From: Mesaphorura yosii
Lineage: Eukaryota > Arthropoda > Collembola > Poduromorpha > Tullbergiidae
DNA length: 64,000 bases
Assembly: GCA_009869945.1 (NCBI GenBank)
Contig: WIXG01000284.1
Span: 39,159-103,158 of the forward strand
Reading direction: 5' to 3'
A program made the position numbers and the translations under genes. The number at the start of each line of letters is the position of its first letter. Position 1 is the first letter of the stretch. Below are positions 1-13,671 of this stretch, in pieces. The notes below the pieces were generated by a model. It was given only the letters and a program-made list of their open reading frames with translations. It did not search any database and was not told the DNA's origin.

Positions 1-3000
1 AGGCCGCAGAGAATATTCTTCCTGCGTTGGTAGACTGTTGAATTGTCAGTGAGAGATTTTGTTCAGGAGAGGATTGACTTCGGGAGCTTTGGATTCTCAC
101 GACAACCACGGCGAGCTGTTTGCTGGCAATGGCGTTATCATATCTCTGGCTGGTCTGAGTTGTCCGCTCCTATGCTGAGTCAGTTGTTTGCCTGCAATAT
201 AATTTTATATGGGCTTCCTGCCTGCCTGCCTCTGCACCCAACGAAACAGCCAACAGCAGGAGAATTCTCGTGAAACTCTCGCCTTGGCTTGCACCATTGC
301 GCTCAGCGAACACTCGCTCAGTTCAGCCAACTGCAACCATCATCATCACGACCGACCCACGACCAACTGGCTTCACTTCTCTCGACAATCGCACCATGAG
401 AAAGGATATAGGAGTTGGAGCTGAGTTTCTGAGCGAGAGAGCCTTCGCTTCACTGCAGCACAGCAGATCGGATATGGACTGACTGGGGTTAGCTCGCTGC
501 TCCGCTCGCTGTGTTCAGTGTTCAGCAGTGCAACTTCAAGGTATTCTTCCTATAGCAGACAGACTGACGAGAGTTGTATTATTATTATTAAAGTATCGTG
601 GTACTCGTCGCCGTCCGCGTCGCAGTCTTGGGTTGGGTCTTGGATTCACGAACCTCTGCTCGAAACTCTGTGGTTGAATTTTTTCCTCCTGAAACAGTTC
701 AAGTAGTTCAAGGGAAATCCTAACAGTGCAGTGCGCATTGCCTCGTGCAGTGTGCGGAGACCAGAAACGCCTCCATCTTGAACGTCTCTGAGAACTCTCT
801 GGCGTGCCCGCATTTCAAGCCCAGAGGTCGGTCTGGAAACATTCTCGAGTGTCGGTGCACGAATTTCTCAAGAACTTTTGTGTTGGTCGAGGCGAATATT
901 CAGAAAATCTGGAGAATTCCTGCAGGAAACTCGTAAGAATATTTTTGTATTCTTCATTTACTGTTGCATTTATATTGAGACAATTTCATCTTAGAGTTGG
1001 CACGACTGTGTACGCAAAAATCGATTATGTTTCTTAACAGCACGTTTCAAGCAACTTAAAGTCGTGGGATTGCTGTGCGATAATTCAATGACACTTGCAA
1101 TTTCGGTATATTCATTGCAAATTGGAATCACCTCAGAAATTGTGCTGACTTACATGGTATTTCCAAGAATGATAATTTCATGCAGGATTCAGTTAGGTTT
1201 GTTCTAGGAGAGCAGCTGCCAGCCTGAAAATGGCAAGCAGGTGCTAATTTAAGTCGACTGGAATAGGAACAACGTTCATCCTCGAACCACGATTCTCATG
1301 ACCATCAGCCAAGCCAAGCCAGGCAAAGAGCCGGTTCTGCTGCTTTGTGTTGAGTTCTCGGCGTTCTTTGTACATTACGTGGAGTTGTGCTACTTTGTCC
1401 GAGTGTTTACTATGCTGCTGCTTTTCCCTCTTGGAGTTGGTTCTCCTTTTGTTGTGTGAATCAGAGAGCAATGACTACCATGTGCTAATGCTAATCCAAA
1501 TAATTCTCGGCGTGCCTCTTCTCTGACTCGACTCACCAGCTTGGTTGTGATTCACATTCATCGCGCTGAGTTCCAGAGAACTGAGAACTCGCGTCGCGGT
1601 TGGGCGTTAATATGGCCAGAAAGTGCTCCAATTCCTGGGAACTTTCCGCTGCTCTTAATTTTAGTGATTTTCCTTACGAAGCGAAGACTTGTTTCAGGAT
1701 TACGAGCAGCGAGCTCTAGAATTTCAACATCAATATCGACCTCCGCATAGAACGAAAGAAGGTCATCGTTCTATGTGTGCTACAGTGGCCAAAATTGTAC
1801 AGAGCAGAAACTTCTCGTGGAATTGACTAGAAATTGATTCCCCGAGCGAAAAGTATTGCGCAGTAGAATTATGTCGTGGTCGTCCGTTGTCGAGGAAAGG
1901 GCAGAGCAGGGCTGAGCAGAGCAGAGCTCGTGGTTCGTAGTTCATGGCTCGTGGAGTTCGTGAGTGTTTGCGTTGTATGCGCGGCTCAGAGTTCGAGAGG
2001 AGGTGGAAACTCGTAAAGATAAAATTATATTAACGCAAAGTCATGTGGAATACAAAATGGATGAAGTCACTGTCAGCCGCCAGCTTTGCTCGTGAAGTTG
2101 ACTGAGAATTTTCGTATTTGCTGAGTTAATCTTTTCTCATGTTCTGCTGGTTGTGCTTTGCTGAATATTATTATGGCCGTGCACCGAGTGCCGACTGCGT
2201 GCGAGAGCTGAACGAGATTACGACAGCAGAACTCGTGCGTTGGCCGCAACCTCAAAACAAAATCGTAGTGTTAGTCGTTTCGTTTGTCGAGAGAAGCAAA
2301 TCAACTGTGCCAAATGTTTAATTTGTCCTGAAGGCAAAAGCTGCAGACACAGAGGACTTTGATCACCTTCTCTCCGTTCCGTTTTCATGCTCATGAAGGT
2401 GAAGTTGAATGATTTTCAAGATAGAGTGAATTCCTATCACTACCTTCGATAAAAATGATGGCAATTGTCGTGAAATGTAAGATTATCTTGGATTCAGATC
2501 AAAATTCTCAGGGATAACTCCAATTTTATAGTGCAATGAGTTCTTAGACACTTGGTTGTAAATATTCAGGCAAGCTCTCTGTTAAGTCTAGCTGCAAGTC
2601 GGTGTGGCGTTGCTCTTGAGCTCTCTCAGTTTAATGAGTTAAGTTCCTGCGTCAGCAGCACGAGCGAGGAATTCCAGTTTCCTTCAATCCCATGATCAAG
2701 CTTCAAGCACGCTCTTGAGAGAGTCGAGTATTCGAGTATTGAGTTTGGGCTTTGCACTCTTGCTCAGAGAATGAAGTGATTCAGGCGAAGGTCGCAAAGC
2801 CAAAGAAGCCATAGCCAAGAAAGGATATCACATATCTGTGCTGTTCAGAAGATGTTAATTGTGTTGCACTGTAACTGATTCAGGTCGGGGTTAAAGTACG
2901 CTAAACTCAGCATCGGAATTCTGGCACTAAGAAATTGTTAAATCCGTAATTTCGTGTTGTATTTTCAGATCTTTTGAGAATTATCTTACGACAGCTAACT

Positions 3001-3132
3001 TAACACGTAAGTACGCGATACCTCGATACAATGTCGAATTCTGGCGTTTTCCTGAATTGGTTTGTAATTCAACTCGACTCATTCCTAACAACAGATTGCA
3101 AGCATCGGATTTAGTCCTAACATCGGGCGAAA
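1..3132. other. Upstream region without a recognisable protein gene
   Basis: No reading frame here shows a domain or a convincing splice chain. The last part may be 5' leader of the BTB zinc-finger gene: a T-rich acceptor ends at 2968, a GTAAGT donor starts at 3007, and another acceptor ends at 3094 just before the exon that carries the start codon at 3133. Those untranslated exons are inferred from splice consensus only. I see no tRNA, transposon or tandem repeat apart from a short ATT run near 579-591. Confidence 0.5.
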
Positions 3133-6100
3133 ATGAATATAACGCTGAAGCAACCCCAGTCCCAATTGCTGGGAAGTATGCTCAGTGGCGGTGGGAGCAG
3201 ACACGTTGTCCGAAAGCCAGCCCCGCAAGCCTCCGCAGGCAAATGTAAGTAAAAATGGAGGATCTAGCTCGAAAGAGACTCCAAGTCTTGACACATAAAC
3301 TGGACAACAATTCTTTCTATTATTTCGTTTTGCCAGTGATGCGTTTGAGATGTCGTTTCCGCCCCCTTCACGACAACTACCTCGTGAACGAAGAAATCAC
3401 AGAAAAAGACAGTGACGTTGTCTTTCTTTGCTTGGACGGCCGTGTTCGTGCGCACAAGATCATTCTGGCATCGTGTTCAACCTTCTTCGCGAGTTTGTTT
3501 GAAGGACAGGTTCGTATTGCCGACTTTAGTGTTTTTGTGTGTACAAAGGGGCAATTATATGAAACCAAGGTCAACTCTCGTCTCCTTTGTCATTTCAGCT
3601 GCCTGGTCTCATGAGCAATGTTCTGGTTCCGGACATTCCAGTGGTCATCGTGCGCAACATTCTATCCCTCGCGTACAAAGACAACGTCAATCTGACTCCA
3701 CAGGAAATGAAAGATGCATCGCAATATCTAAAACTCTTCGGCTTCCCTTCCAAATTGTTTACGTACGACGGAAACCCTTTGCGAATAGCAGGAGCAGGGA
3801 CTGTGCGAACAGTTCCAGTGAATGTACCCACCAACTCTGGTGTCGGTGGCTCGGGAGGGAAGGTCCGCATAGTCAACCAGATGGGAAAGCAGGTCAACAT
3901 TGCTCCGAAGATTGGTCCAACTGGCGCCATCACAGTTACAGCTTCCAGTATTTATCGTGACGTGAAAGCAGCGCAGCAGCGACAACAACTAGCAGCCGCG
4001 GCACAAAGACAAAGAGTGGAGGCGGCGGAAGCTGAAGAAATGGAATACAAGTTTCAACTTCAGGGCTACGATCAGCAACCCCTGCAGCAAAAATTTCAAC
4101 AAAGAATTGTGAATCCACAGATGCGAAAGCCTGGCGGCGATTTTCAGCGAATGACTGCTGGGACTCAGCAACAACAAAGAAAAACTTTTCCCGTTTCCAA
4201 TCTCCGGCGCATAGCCCCAAAGCCAATGCCGGAAGCGGAACCACAGCAGGACATGCAAGTTCAAATGGAGACCGACGATACCGGAGAAGATGAAGAGCAG
4301 GGAACAAACAAAGTGCCCACCGAAGCAGGTTAGATTTTAATTGCTCAATCATTTAATGTTACCGTTTGGGACGCCCAATTACTATTAATTAGAATTAAAC
4401 TATTTACTTACGCAGAGAGGAGATTACTTGACGAATGGTTAAAGGATAAGTACACCGAAGAAAATTCACAATCATCTGCTGCCGCTGGTGATGTGTCTTC
4501 AGATGGCAACGAAGCAGTTTTTCAGAAGAATCAGTGTTCAATTTGTAACATCGTGTTTGAATCAGCCGAAAAATGGAAATGGCACGAATCACGCCACGTC
4601 GGACTTGGACTCTTCAAATGTTCATATTGTGACGAATTGTTCAGCACCTCACGAAAAGTGTATCAACATGAAATGATGGAACACGGAGTGACTTCAGGCG
4701 TAGGAGCATCAGACTCTCCTTCAATTCCACCTGACTTTAAGATTGTGCAAGGCCGCAAGCGAAAACCGGTTGAAGACGAATACGCCATAGTGAATCAAGG
4801 AGAAAGCAGCGATGGAGATCCACCTAAAATGACTCTGGTTAGAACCATTCATGGATCACACTACAGAAGGTTGCCGGGAACTGCGGGACCTGTCATCGCA
4901 CGCACTAAGAAATATCTCGCGGCTGCTTCAGGTTCACCACAGCTTCAACAGAAATATGCTAAATACGCTAGTTTAGCTCGTAATTTCAAAGCTCGAAATC
5001 CTCTGATAGGGGTGGCCAAAACGGATGCGGAAGACTTGATTGAATCGCGAAAGGTCAAGCAGCTCCACTGGCTTTACGTGTGCTCTAAGTGCGAACATGC
5101 ATCAGACTCCTCGGCGAAGGCTGAGTCTCACTACAACCGTTGCTACCCAGACAAAGAAGGCACCACGTTCGAATCCTGCGTTGTCAAATATCGGCAAGGA
5201 TTCTTCGGAAAATACAAGTGCCCATTGTGCCCGAAGCGATACACGAGCATCGGCGGATTCACGATTCACTGTGGGCACATTCACAGTGACTACAGGAGAA
5301 AGTTTGCACACCGCCATGAAGACGATACAATTTCGTGCGTCATATGCAAGAAGAAATGGAAGGATCCTGCAGAGTTCCAGGCTCATTTGTCCGACGACGG
5401 AGAATGCACTGGAACTCCAGTCTTTGGGTTGGAAGATGGCACGTACAGCAGTGGCGAATGGATTGGCAATGGAATTCCGGGCGAGGATGCTCCACCCAAA
5501 ATGAGCAGAATCAATTTGGGGACTCTTTCCAGAAGCACAAGGCTTGCAAATCGTATTCTGACCACCGCACAAGATGAGACATCGTTCCAGCCAGTAGATT
5601 GCCCAATTTGTGGCACCGCACAGGTACACAGCACAACACAAACTTTTATCCCCGAAAATGCTAAAAGGTTGATTGAAATGTATTTGTGCTAAATCGAATT
5701 GCTTCTTTCAGATCCAAAAAATAGTCGACCATTTGCAATCCGAGCATGCTGACTTAAACGTTCAAGTACTGCGTGTTGCTGACACAACTCTTCGGTGTCA
5801 AAAGTGTTCTATTTCATTTGGGCTCAGCGACTTGCTTTCTCATCAGACATCATGCACTGGATCCAAAGGTGAGCTTTACCCTTGTGTTTGATCATTCTGA
5901 AACTTGCTGACGACCTTTTGTTTTGCGCTTACAGAATTTAACTTTACAAAGGGCGGAGGTGGAGCTGCAAAGCCTAGAACATCTGGACCAGCAGTTCCGT
6001 TGCCAATTCCAGAAGGAGTAGGCAATTCACCAATAGACACGATTGAGTGCACCGATTTAAGTTCACTGGAAACACTTCGTAATGCATTAAAATGCAACGT

Positions 6101-7087
6101 CTGCCAGCGAACAGCAACCAAACTGGGTACGATATAACTGTAATCTTGAAGTCTCGTTTTGTTGATTCGTTCAGGTTCAGCTTGTGCTAATTTATACTTG
6201 CGATTTGCTCAGGAACAATTGCTGATTGCTATCGAACTCACGGAATTGTTCGTTGTGCTCTTTGTTTCAACACGTATGGGGACAAGCAATCGTACTCCAT
6301 CCATTTGAAGGCCACCCACGCTGGATCAGTTGGCAGTAAGCTTAGATGTCCTTTGTGCCAGAAAGAATTTACAAATGTTGGCCAGACAGCTGGACACATG
6401 TACAACAACCATTGGTTGACTCTACTCGGCTCCAGCCAAGTTACCAGAAAGGGACCCAGAAAATTCCTATCAAACGTTATCGACTTGAATCAGCTTGGAA
6501 CTGCTGCTGCCGCAGCAAACTCATCTGGCGCCGGAGACGATGGCGAAGCTGAAGGAGGTGAAGGTGACCAAGATAACTCCATGAATGCGAGCACAGTAGC
6601 AGAGTCCAGCGAAGGGGAGGGAAATGCGACAAATGACGACTACTCCAACATTACTCTCGGGTCGTTGCTGGAATCCGCTAACAATTCCACAAATGCGACT
6701 GGACCACCGAAACTTACTGCGACAAAACCTTCCGAAGAAAAGAAAGATGAGGAAAATACTGGACTAGAGGGGCTTCTGAAGGATGGTGAAGGGAAAAAGG
6801 CAGACGGCTCGAGCAAGGAGAACTCGAATGATGCGGAAGGTCCAACGGACGAAGGAGAAGCAGAAGACGGTGACGGTCAAGAAAGTCAAGATGATGAAAT
6901 GGGTGGTGAAGAAATGGATCAGGGCGATGGCGAGGAAGCTGATGAGGGACAGTATGAAGAAGGAGACGAAGAGGAGGAAGAAGGTGGCGGTGATGGTGAT
7001 GCCGGTGAAATGGAAATGAACGACGATGACGACATTGAAGTTTATCCAGGAGAAGAAGAGGAAGATGGAGAAGCTCAAGAAAACTAA
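3133..7087 (+). CDS. BTB/POZ and C2H2 zinc-finger protein, probable transcription regulator
   Basis: Seven exons: 3133-3244, 3337-3509, 3599-4328, 4416-5623, 5712-5868, 5935-6126 and 6213-7087. All phases agree and give 1148 residues. The start is ATG in a good context (GCGAAAATGA). Residues about 40-150 form a BTB domain: DSDVVFLCLDGRVRAHKIIL is followed across an intron by a LPGLMSNVLVPDIP-like segment. BTB domains dimerise and recruit co-repressors. A glutamine-rich linker follows, then eight to ten C2H2-type or degenerate fingers from about residue 379 onward, for example CSICNIVFESAEKWKWHESR, FKCSYCDELF, YKCPLCPKRY, ISCVICKKKW, LRCQKCSISF and LRCPLCQKEF. The last ~200 residues are a strongly acidic Glu/Asp/Gly tail. 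Nuclear DNA binding is inferred from the family; I cannot name an orthologue. A poly(A)-type AATAAA lies near 7415. Confidence 0.88.
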
Positions 7088-7669
7088 TTCCAAATTGAAT
7101 ACTTTTGTACATTTGTTGTTAGATTTTTTTTATTCTTTGACGAAATGAATAATTGTTAATTGACCGGATTTTGCATTTATTCTAAATAGTTTTAGTTTTC
7201 AAGATCAGATTTCTTAATTAACTTGTAAACTATTCATCTTAAATAATTCTTCGTATATATGAATCGACAATAGCGGTTCGTGAATTCATGTATTGGTAAA
7301 TTCTTTGCCAGTCGCGTTTCATTATTGTGTTAGTTTTCATTTTACATAGTCATAAAACGCATAAGGGATGGGTTGTTAATTTTAATCTTTGTCCTTTTCT
7401 GTAACCTTTGATTAATAAATTAAAAATTAATCTGTAAGATGAATCCAGGTTAAAGTGGCTGAAAAATGTTGAATATGCATGGATTGATTAATCTTTTCTC
7501 ACTTCATGTTGCATTTTAAATAGTTAGCACAGAAAAGGCAAACAAGAAGCAAATTCTGAAAATTGTCCATAAACTGTTAATAAAGTGAAAACTTGTGCTT
7601 GTACAGCTCGAAGTTGTTAACACGAAGGAGAAATTGGCTTTCAATAGTGTGTCTATGATCAGTAAACTT
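7088..7669. other. AT-rich spacer between two convergent genes
   Basis: This gap holds the 3' untranslated part of the zinc-finger gene, including an AATAAA-type signal, and the 3' side of the gustatory receptor gene on the other strand. I see no coding exon. Confidence 0.5.
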
Positions 7670-9048
7670 TTAGCGTGTCTGCAAGTGTAACTGCACAATT
7701 ACGATCGTATAGGTCAAGGTCACTCCAACTACCTGAAATACAACATACAATTATCAGCAATCATTGTCAGGCATTTAGTGCGAAGTGGCTACGCCGGCAC
7801 CCGGCATTTATTTACTCACAGATCCCAAGAATCCATACGTCATTGAAAACATGCTTCCTCCTTTCAGTGCAATCTGGCAGGAATTCATGTCCATTGTCAG
7901 CGCAGTCATGACCGACGCGCTTGGGTTTAGTGAGGGCGGGCTGAAAACCTTCTCAGGACTTCCCAGGACAGAGTCTTCACACGTCCTGGTCGAAACCCAA
8001 TCGTAAAAGTCCCCTGCCTTGGCGTTGACCTCCGCACACAGCGTCAGAATGCTCCAAAGTGAGATGGAGCGCCAAATGAAAAGACACCACGCTGCCGCAG
8101 ACTTGACTGGGCGTCTTCCGTCGTCTACGAAGAAGAATGAGCCCGCCCAAATCGGGTAGTACGAGATGGTCAGGACAACAATGGCCAGAAAAAGGAAGCC
8201 AAATCCCTCATTCATGATTTTGAAGAGCTTCTTGATCTTTGCATAGTACCACAGAATCTGCGAATATTCGACCACGATCGGTGCCTCGCCGCCGCCGTTT
8301 ACGACCGAGTCTTTGCCTTTGCACATGCTCAAGAAGTCGACGAGACAATGGCGCATGGCCAGCGGTCCAAGCAGCATAATAGACCATGAGACATATGTCG
8401 TTAAGTACGTCGGAAATCGAAGCAGGAAATGGAATAGAGTTTGGGCGGACCAAAGCGCGCCTGTGGCGCCTGGGAAGTAGGCTTGTTCGGCCTCCTTCGC
8501 GCAATAATTCATGTAAGTCATGAGATCGCAATTCGACTTTGCGAATCTCAGCAATTCTTGGCTGAAAAAGCCAAATACGCAAAGAAACACGACCAGTCCA
8601 CTCAGAAGACGAATCTGCAGAAAGAATTAAATTAACTCATCAAGTCATATCAACTTTAAGAAGTGTGTTCTCGTTTCACCTTTCGCATCTGCCTTGCACG
8701 GCCTTCCTTACTGGCCGGAAACTGAATTTCGGCAAATTCATCAAAGAACACGCCAAGCTTCCTCGTTTTGAACCAGCTTGTGTACATGAAAAAAAATTGA
8801 AAAAAGGGGTACGTGCATTGTTCGGTTGTGGCAACAAGTCGAAAGACGTTTGAGCCAAGTTCTTGGCGTGACGTGGTGTAAATTCCAACGACCGTCTCAT
8901 ACAGAACGAATATTTGAACGATGGCACACAAAATCGTCTGGATCCTGTTTCGTTTGATGGCGTTGACCGGACTCTGAAGAATAGGGCATGCCAGGGAGTA
9001 ATACCCGAGATCATGCATATACTTGTAGTAGTTTCCGTAGTACGACAT
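7670..9048 (-). CDS. Gustatory receptor (7tm_7 family)
   Basis: Three exons on the minus strand: 9048-8680, 8614-7820 and 7732-7670. Frames join cleanly to give about 408 residues, the normal length for insect-type gustatory receptors. ATG at 9048 gives MSYYGNYYKYMHDLGYYSL; no upstream in-frame ATG is visible. Seven hydrophobic segments can be counted: two in exon 1, four in exon 2 and one spanning the last intron. The final exon supplies VVGVTLTYTIVIVQLHLQTR, which carries the T-Y-x5-Q signature of the last transmembrane helix of this superfamily. A short, phase-0 last intron just before that motif is also typical of the family. Members are ligand-gated cation channels in the dendrites of chemosensory neurons. 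The ligand cannot be inferred. The main uncertainty is the N-terminus. Confidence 0.85.
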
Positions 9049-9617
9049 TTTCGGAGCCGAGCACCGTACCACTTTGCGAAGATTGAAAGAATTGCCGACA
9101 ATTGATTCGAGAAAATAGAGACAACTTCATTCAGTAGACAAGTTGGGCGTACCATCACGGGGAGAGAACAAAAAGGCACTAATTAATTACTTACACGAGC
9201 GATGAACGATGGAAATTGTATCCCATGCAAATTGAGAGGTACAATTTCATTATTTTTAGCATTGTTTGCATTTGCCACATGTCGAGTCAGTTTGCATGAA
9301 TAAATTGAGATCTACTCCACATTATCCAATCAGGTTTCGATCTCCATTACCCGCCCATCTAATTATTCACGGATCACGGGATAAAAGAATGGAAACTGGC
9401 AACAAAAGCAGTCAATTTATTTCTAAAGTACGACAAATTACAGTAATTGCCGCAAATCACCTGAGCAAATTACGTTCAGTGCATTGCCAATACAATGCTT
9501 CGAAGAGCTGATGCGCGTATTGCAAATCTAGCAGCGAAATGTTTAGCACATCGAAAGTCTTTAAGTATTTAAGCAAATTGCATGTCTTTTAACAAGCACA
9601 ACCAACTTGACCTTAAC
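9049..9617. other. Spacer between gustatory receptor and SET-MYND gene
   Basis: Both neighbours are on the minus strand, so this stretch should contain the promoter of the receptor and the 3' end of the SET-MYND gene. No exon, repeat or RNA gene is recognised. Confidence 0.4.
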
Positions 9618-11012
9618 TTAAGCATGCGCGCCAAGCCTGCCAATGACACCTTCTACCCAGCCAAATTCCGTGTCTACATCACTTTGTTCCATTCCTTGAG
9701 TCTGGTTTTCATTATCGTACGGTTCCATGGAATTGCTTTTCTCACACTGTTCTTCATTTCTGTCTTGGTATTGCCCTTCGCTGGAACTTTGGCCCCTTGT
9801 CTTTTCTTTCTCCTCCCATTCCCATTCATTTAAATTGAGCAGCTCGCGGAACAAATCGACCCGGCACTTGTCGCACCCGCAGGTGAAGTACCAGTAGTTG
9901 GCCAGGTACAGCTGCCGCTCCACGACCGGTTTCCAGGAAAGCATGTACGAGAAGGTTAGCAACTCTCCAGCTTCAATCCGTCGAGCAGCGAAGAATTTCA
10001 CCTCAAAGAACTTCTGATCGTACGCCGAACCGCTGCGTGGGTGAAACATCCAAATCACGTCCATGTTGGGATCACAGTTGTGAGCAATGTAGGAGGCGGC
10101 GTGGAAAATGAGTGAGGCGTGCCTGTGCAGGCGAAAAAGTACAGTTAACCTGATCGTGGTCAGTACGGCAGTATGCGTAGGGCCAAACATCTGATCTTGC
10201 AGATTTTTCAGGGAAAGTTAAACAGGAGCCAAGGTTAATGTAGGATAAGAGCAAGAACAGAAGCACACAACGCTGATCAAGTATGATAACGAGATTTGAG
10301 CTGCGTACCTGTGATAATCATTCATCATGCAGAAAGAGTTTATAGCAATAATGCCCATAACACGTTCAATCAAGTCAGATTCGTACACTGCCCTTAGGTG
10401 ACATCGGTTTTGGATAAAATCGATGACGTATTCACGACATTCTTTCGTTTTGGCGTCAGATTGTCTCCGACTTACGTGTGATTCATGTCTTAAGAGTTTG
10501 TTCCATTTCTTCGGCTCTCGCTCGCGTAACAGAAGACAGCGGAGAGTTTCGAGTGCGGGATAGTCGAAGGTGAGATTGTTCGGGCGAATTTGGTGTTTTG
10601 TGAAGAGTTCGCACTCAAATTGTGAATGAATGAAGGCCTGAGCAATGGAGAATGTTAGCAGCCATCAACAGTCAAGCAAAAATTACCCACTCCTTACCTT
10701 CTCGCAAATGCGATCGCAAACTGGCCACCCGCATCGAGAACAGACTGATTTCGGAGAACACGTCTTGTAGCAGCCCAGACAGACTCTAGGTTCCTTCGGA
10801 TCCGCTGGATTGTACTCCCAATCGATCCGCGGTGATATCATGAGCGGGTTCTCTTCACAGATCTGCTCGCCAGGTTCAATGGTCCGTGCGGCGACGACGT
10901 AGATGCCAAACTGGTCATTGCACTTGATGAGTCCTGGTCCGGGGAATGTGTTGATCTCTTCTTCTTCAGCATTCTGGTCATTGTCTTGTACTGCTTGTTC
11001 AATACCTTCCAT
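9618..11012 (-). CDS. SET and MYND domain protein (SmydA-like lysine methyltransferase family)
   Basis: Three exons on the minus strand: 11012-10698, 10637-10309 and 10122-9618, giving 382 residues. The middle exon has no in-frame ATG but is open throughout and joins both neighbours in phase. Exon 1 has the start of the SET fold (FGIYVVAARTIEPGEQICEE) and a MYND zinc finger, with spacing C-x2-C-x7-C-x2-C-x4-C-x3-C-x7-H-x3-C continued into exon 2. Exon 3 has the substrate/cofactor motif IAHNCDPN, then GELLTFSY, and the post-SET cysteines CGCDKC. This order matches SMYD-type proteins, which methylate histones or other proteins using S-adenosylmethionine. At 382 residues it is somewhat short for the family, so a further 5' exon cannot be excluded. 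An in-frame GTG lies upstream, but ATG at 11010-11012 is the first proper start. Confidence 0.85.
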
Positions 11013-13671
11013 AATTAAAGGAATTTTCACGCCAAAGAACGCAACGCCAACGTGATGGGACACGAGGATGCGACAACCACGATCTTATCTTGCCGGGCGA
11101 GTGGATAAACGAAAACTGAGAAAGTTGGGTGATTTACCTGCACAGATGAAGCAGATGAGGATGAAGACCAAGATGTAATCTTCACGTCGCTGCGTGAACA
11201 GCCGCCACCAGCAGCAACACCGAGAACTCAAGGAGAAGATTTCAGTTTATGATAGACGACTAGGCGGAGATGTGAAAGATTTGGTTACGTAATTTTTTTC
11301 GGTTAACTTGTTCCAAGTAATAACAGCACGAGTAGCAGGCGGGTTAGACGAAGACGATCAGTCGTAGTCGTACACAGATCATAACATAAATATTCGTATG
11401 GGTTCAATAAACATGTAAAATATAGTAAGATGTGTACTATCGAATGTGCTATGCCAGGTACGAATTCACAACAGATGAGATTCCAATAAATCTTGCCGGG
11501 TTCATCCTGAAAAGTTTGCAAAGATTTCTCATCCTTTTCGAATCTTCTAGCCACGTCACGTTCACACATCGCTTCAAGCGAAAGAAAGAATGCCAACAAG
11601 AACAAGTGCCATCTCATTTAGGTTGCAGCAGATGCAGGCGAGGTTTTGCTAATGTATACAAATACAAAGTTCCCCACTCCTATCCTGTCGGTGGTTCGGT
11701 GCACGGTTCTAGAAGCTTAGCAGTTTCTCGACCGACTGTGCAGATTTATTTTTGGTCTTAATTAGGACGTAGGATACATAATTATCGGAGGATCCAGCTT
11801 GAACCGGTTCGTGTTTTCCTCTTCTCGGCTTCGTGCCTGGCATTTTTGCATGATTGATGAAATCTGTCAGGCAGGCATAGTATGACCGCGACTGGCGACT
11901 GCGAAACCATTTCGATGATTGATTATTACTTCGGGCTGACTCCTGTCATCCCTGCTTGCCATGAATTGACCTCGCTTCCTGTCCTTCTCACAAATCATTC
12001 GAATACAGGACCAGGGAGCAGGCTACTGCTGGACCAACCAATTCGGCTACTGGTTATTGGACCCGATTCAAAATCTATTGTGGCCTCACATTGAGTCTGT
12101 TGATTTGGTCTACGCGAATTAATAAATACGTAAACACAGAAATGAGCCTTGTCGTGTAAATGTAAATGTAAAGTCAGAGCCAGCTCAAAACGCAGCTCAG
12201 GTTGTTCAGTTTGTTGCTGCCGCGGCTGTCGCGTTGAAAGGTGGGTTCAATTTTTCATAAATATAAATAATATTACGACCAAGGACGTGGTCGACCTCAT
12301 CCTGAAACCGCGTCGTACCGGGACGAGGAAACCTCTCTCGAGGCGATTGGGTTACAACGGAGCTATATTTAAAATCAGTGTGATGCATTGCGTAAGAACA
12401 GAGCAGAACGGCAAGTAATGATAACTGTTGAATGCAAAATGCGATACGTGCTATCATATGACCATCAAGACGAGGATGACGATGAACACGGCGCTTAAAA
12501 TAGATCTCGCGTTATTATTAGCGACTGTAGTTAAATATAACTTGCACTCGCAGAATCATTACTCCTGTGGATCAACCAGAAATTCAAGCAGACTCATAAA
12601 ACCGACAGCGACAACGCAAACCGCGAGCCGCCACGAGCGCACGACGGAATCAACTCAAGACTTACGAGTTAAGAACAAGAATGACACGGTTGTGTAATAT
12701 GAGTAATGAGACAGCTTCAAAACAGCAGCACAGCAACGCGACGTGGCATTATTCTTGGCTGAAAATCTGAGGAAATTCCACGTGGATCGGATCCAGCCGT
12801 TGGCCTTTGCCTTGCGTGTTGCGATTATGATGTGGAATTTTCTTATAAAATGCGACAGCGAATGTAAATTCGCTAATTCACAGAATTATGAAACCGGCTT
12901 CAGCACAAAATGACTGGACACGAAATGAATGTTGATGTAGTGAGTGACCACAGCGTGCGAGTGCTACCAGTGCTTCGTTTCAATTACTTTGACTTTGATG
13001 GTTGTCTTAATAAAACCTATGAATATTGTATAGCTTTAGTGTTCTTTAATTGCAGTAGATTATTCCATTATACATCTATCATCACATATTATGAAATAAA
13101 AGCTTGCATTACTCGTAATTCAAAGCCTTGTACTTCCATACTCGCACAAACATTCCAACCACGACCTGCAGCAGACTAATTTGCAATTTCAGAACGGCTC
13201 CGTGGCCGCCACAGCAGTTGTAGGACCTTGGCATGATTTTCAACTGAATTGTAACTTCCACCTTCGCACCAAACCACAATTCGCCATCCATGTAATCACG
13301 CATTGTGTTCTGCATTCTGTCAGTTCTGCGAAGTACTACCTTTCTAAAATACAAATCAAATGAAGTCGAGTCGAGTCATTAAGTCATAAAGGTCAGCCCA
13401 CGTCAATGTTGTGTACATAATAACATTACAGAGCATTATTTTATCGTGATAATTAAGACGTGCCTGAGCGGTGCACAGGTGCAGCGTGCAGTTTTGCGAT
13501 CGCAGTTGTTGAGTTTGCAGTGCACGTATTCCAGCATCGGTACGCGCTTGTCGCAGCTGTCTTGCGTCTGCGGTCTTGGCCCAATTTAAAGTGCCAAGCT
13601 GAAATCTGGACAGTGCGAAACCTGGAGAAAATTTCATTTTTCAATTGAAGTTCGATTGGCCTGATTGCAAG
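11013..13671. other. Long gene-poor interval
   Basis: This stretch holds the 5' side of the SET-MYND gene and the promoter of the first P450. Short open frames occur on both strands, but none joins to neighbours through splice sites or shows a family motif. Two of them are discussed under rejected items (11303-11617 and 13109-13354, both minus). I see no tandem repeat. Confidence 0.4.

Noticed and set aside
1-3132. Several short plus-strand frames of 60-77 codons
   Set aside because: No conserved motif, overlapping frames in several phases, and no splice chain to the first recognised gene.
6714-7112. Minus-strand His/Leu-rich open frame
   Set aside because: It is the complement of the Glu/Asp-rich tail of the zinc-finger gene, which keeps the opposite strand open.
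11303-11617. Minus-strand ATG frame of 104 codons with a hydrophobic start (MRWHLFLLAFFLSLEA)
   Set aside because: The start looks like a signal peptide, but the rest has no domain, no splice support and a hydrophobic end; chance is likely.
13109-13354. Minus-strand open frame of about 80 codons after an acceptor-like TTGTATTTTAG (contains MQNTMRDYMDGELWFGAKVE)
   Set aside because: No upstream exon can be joined without running into the P450 start region, no family recognised, and no polyadenylation signal follows on that strand.
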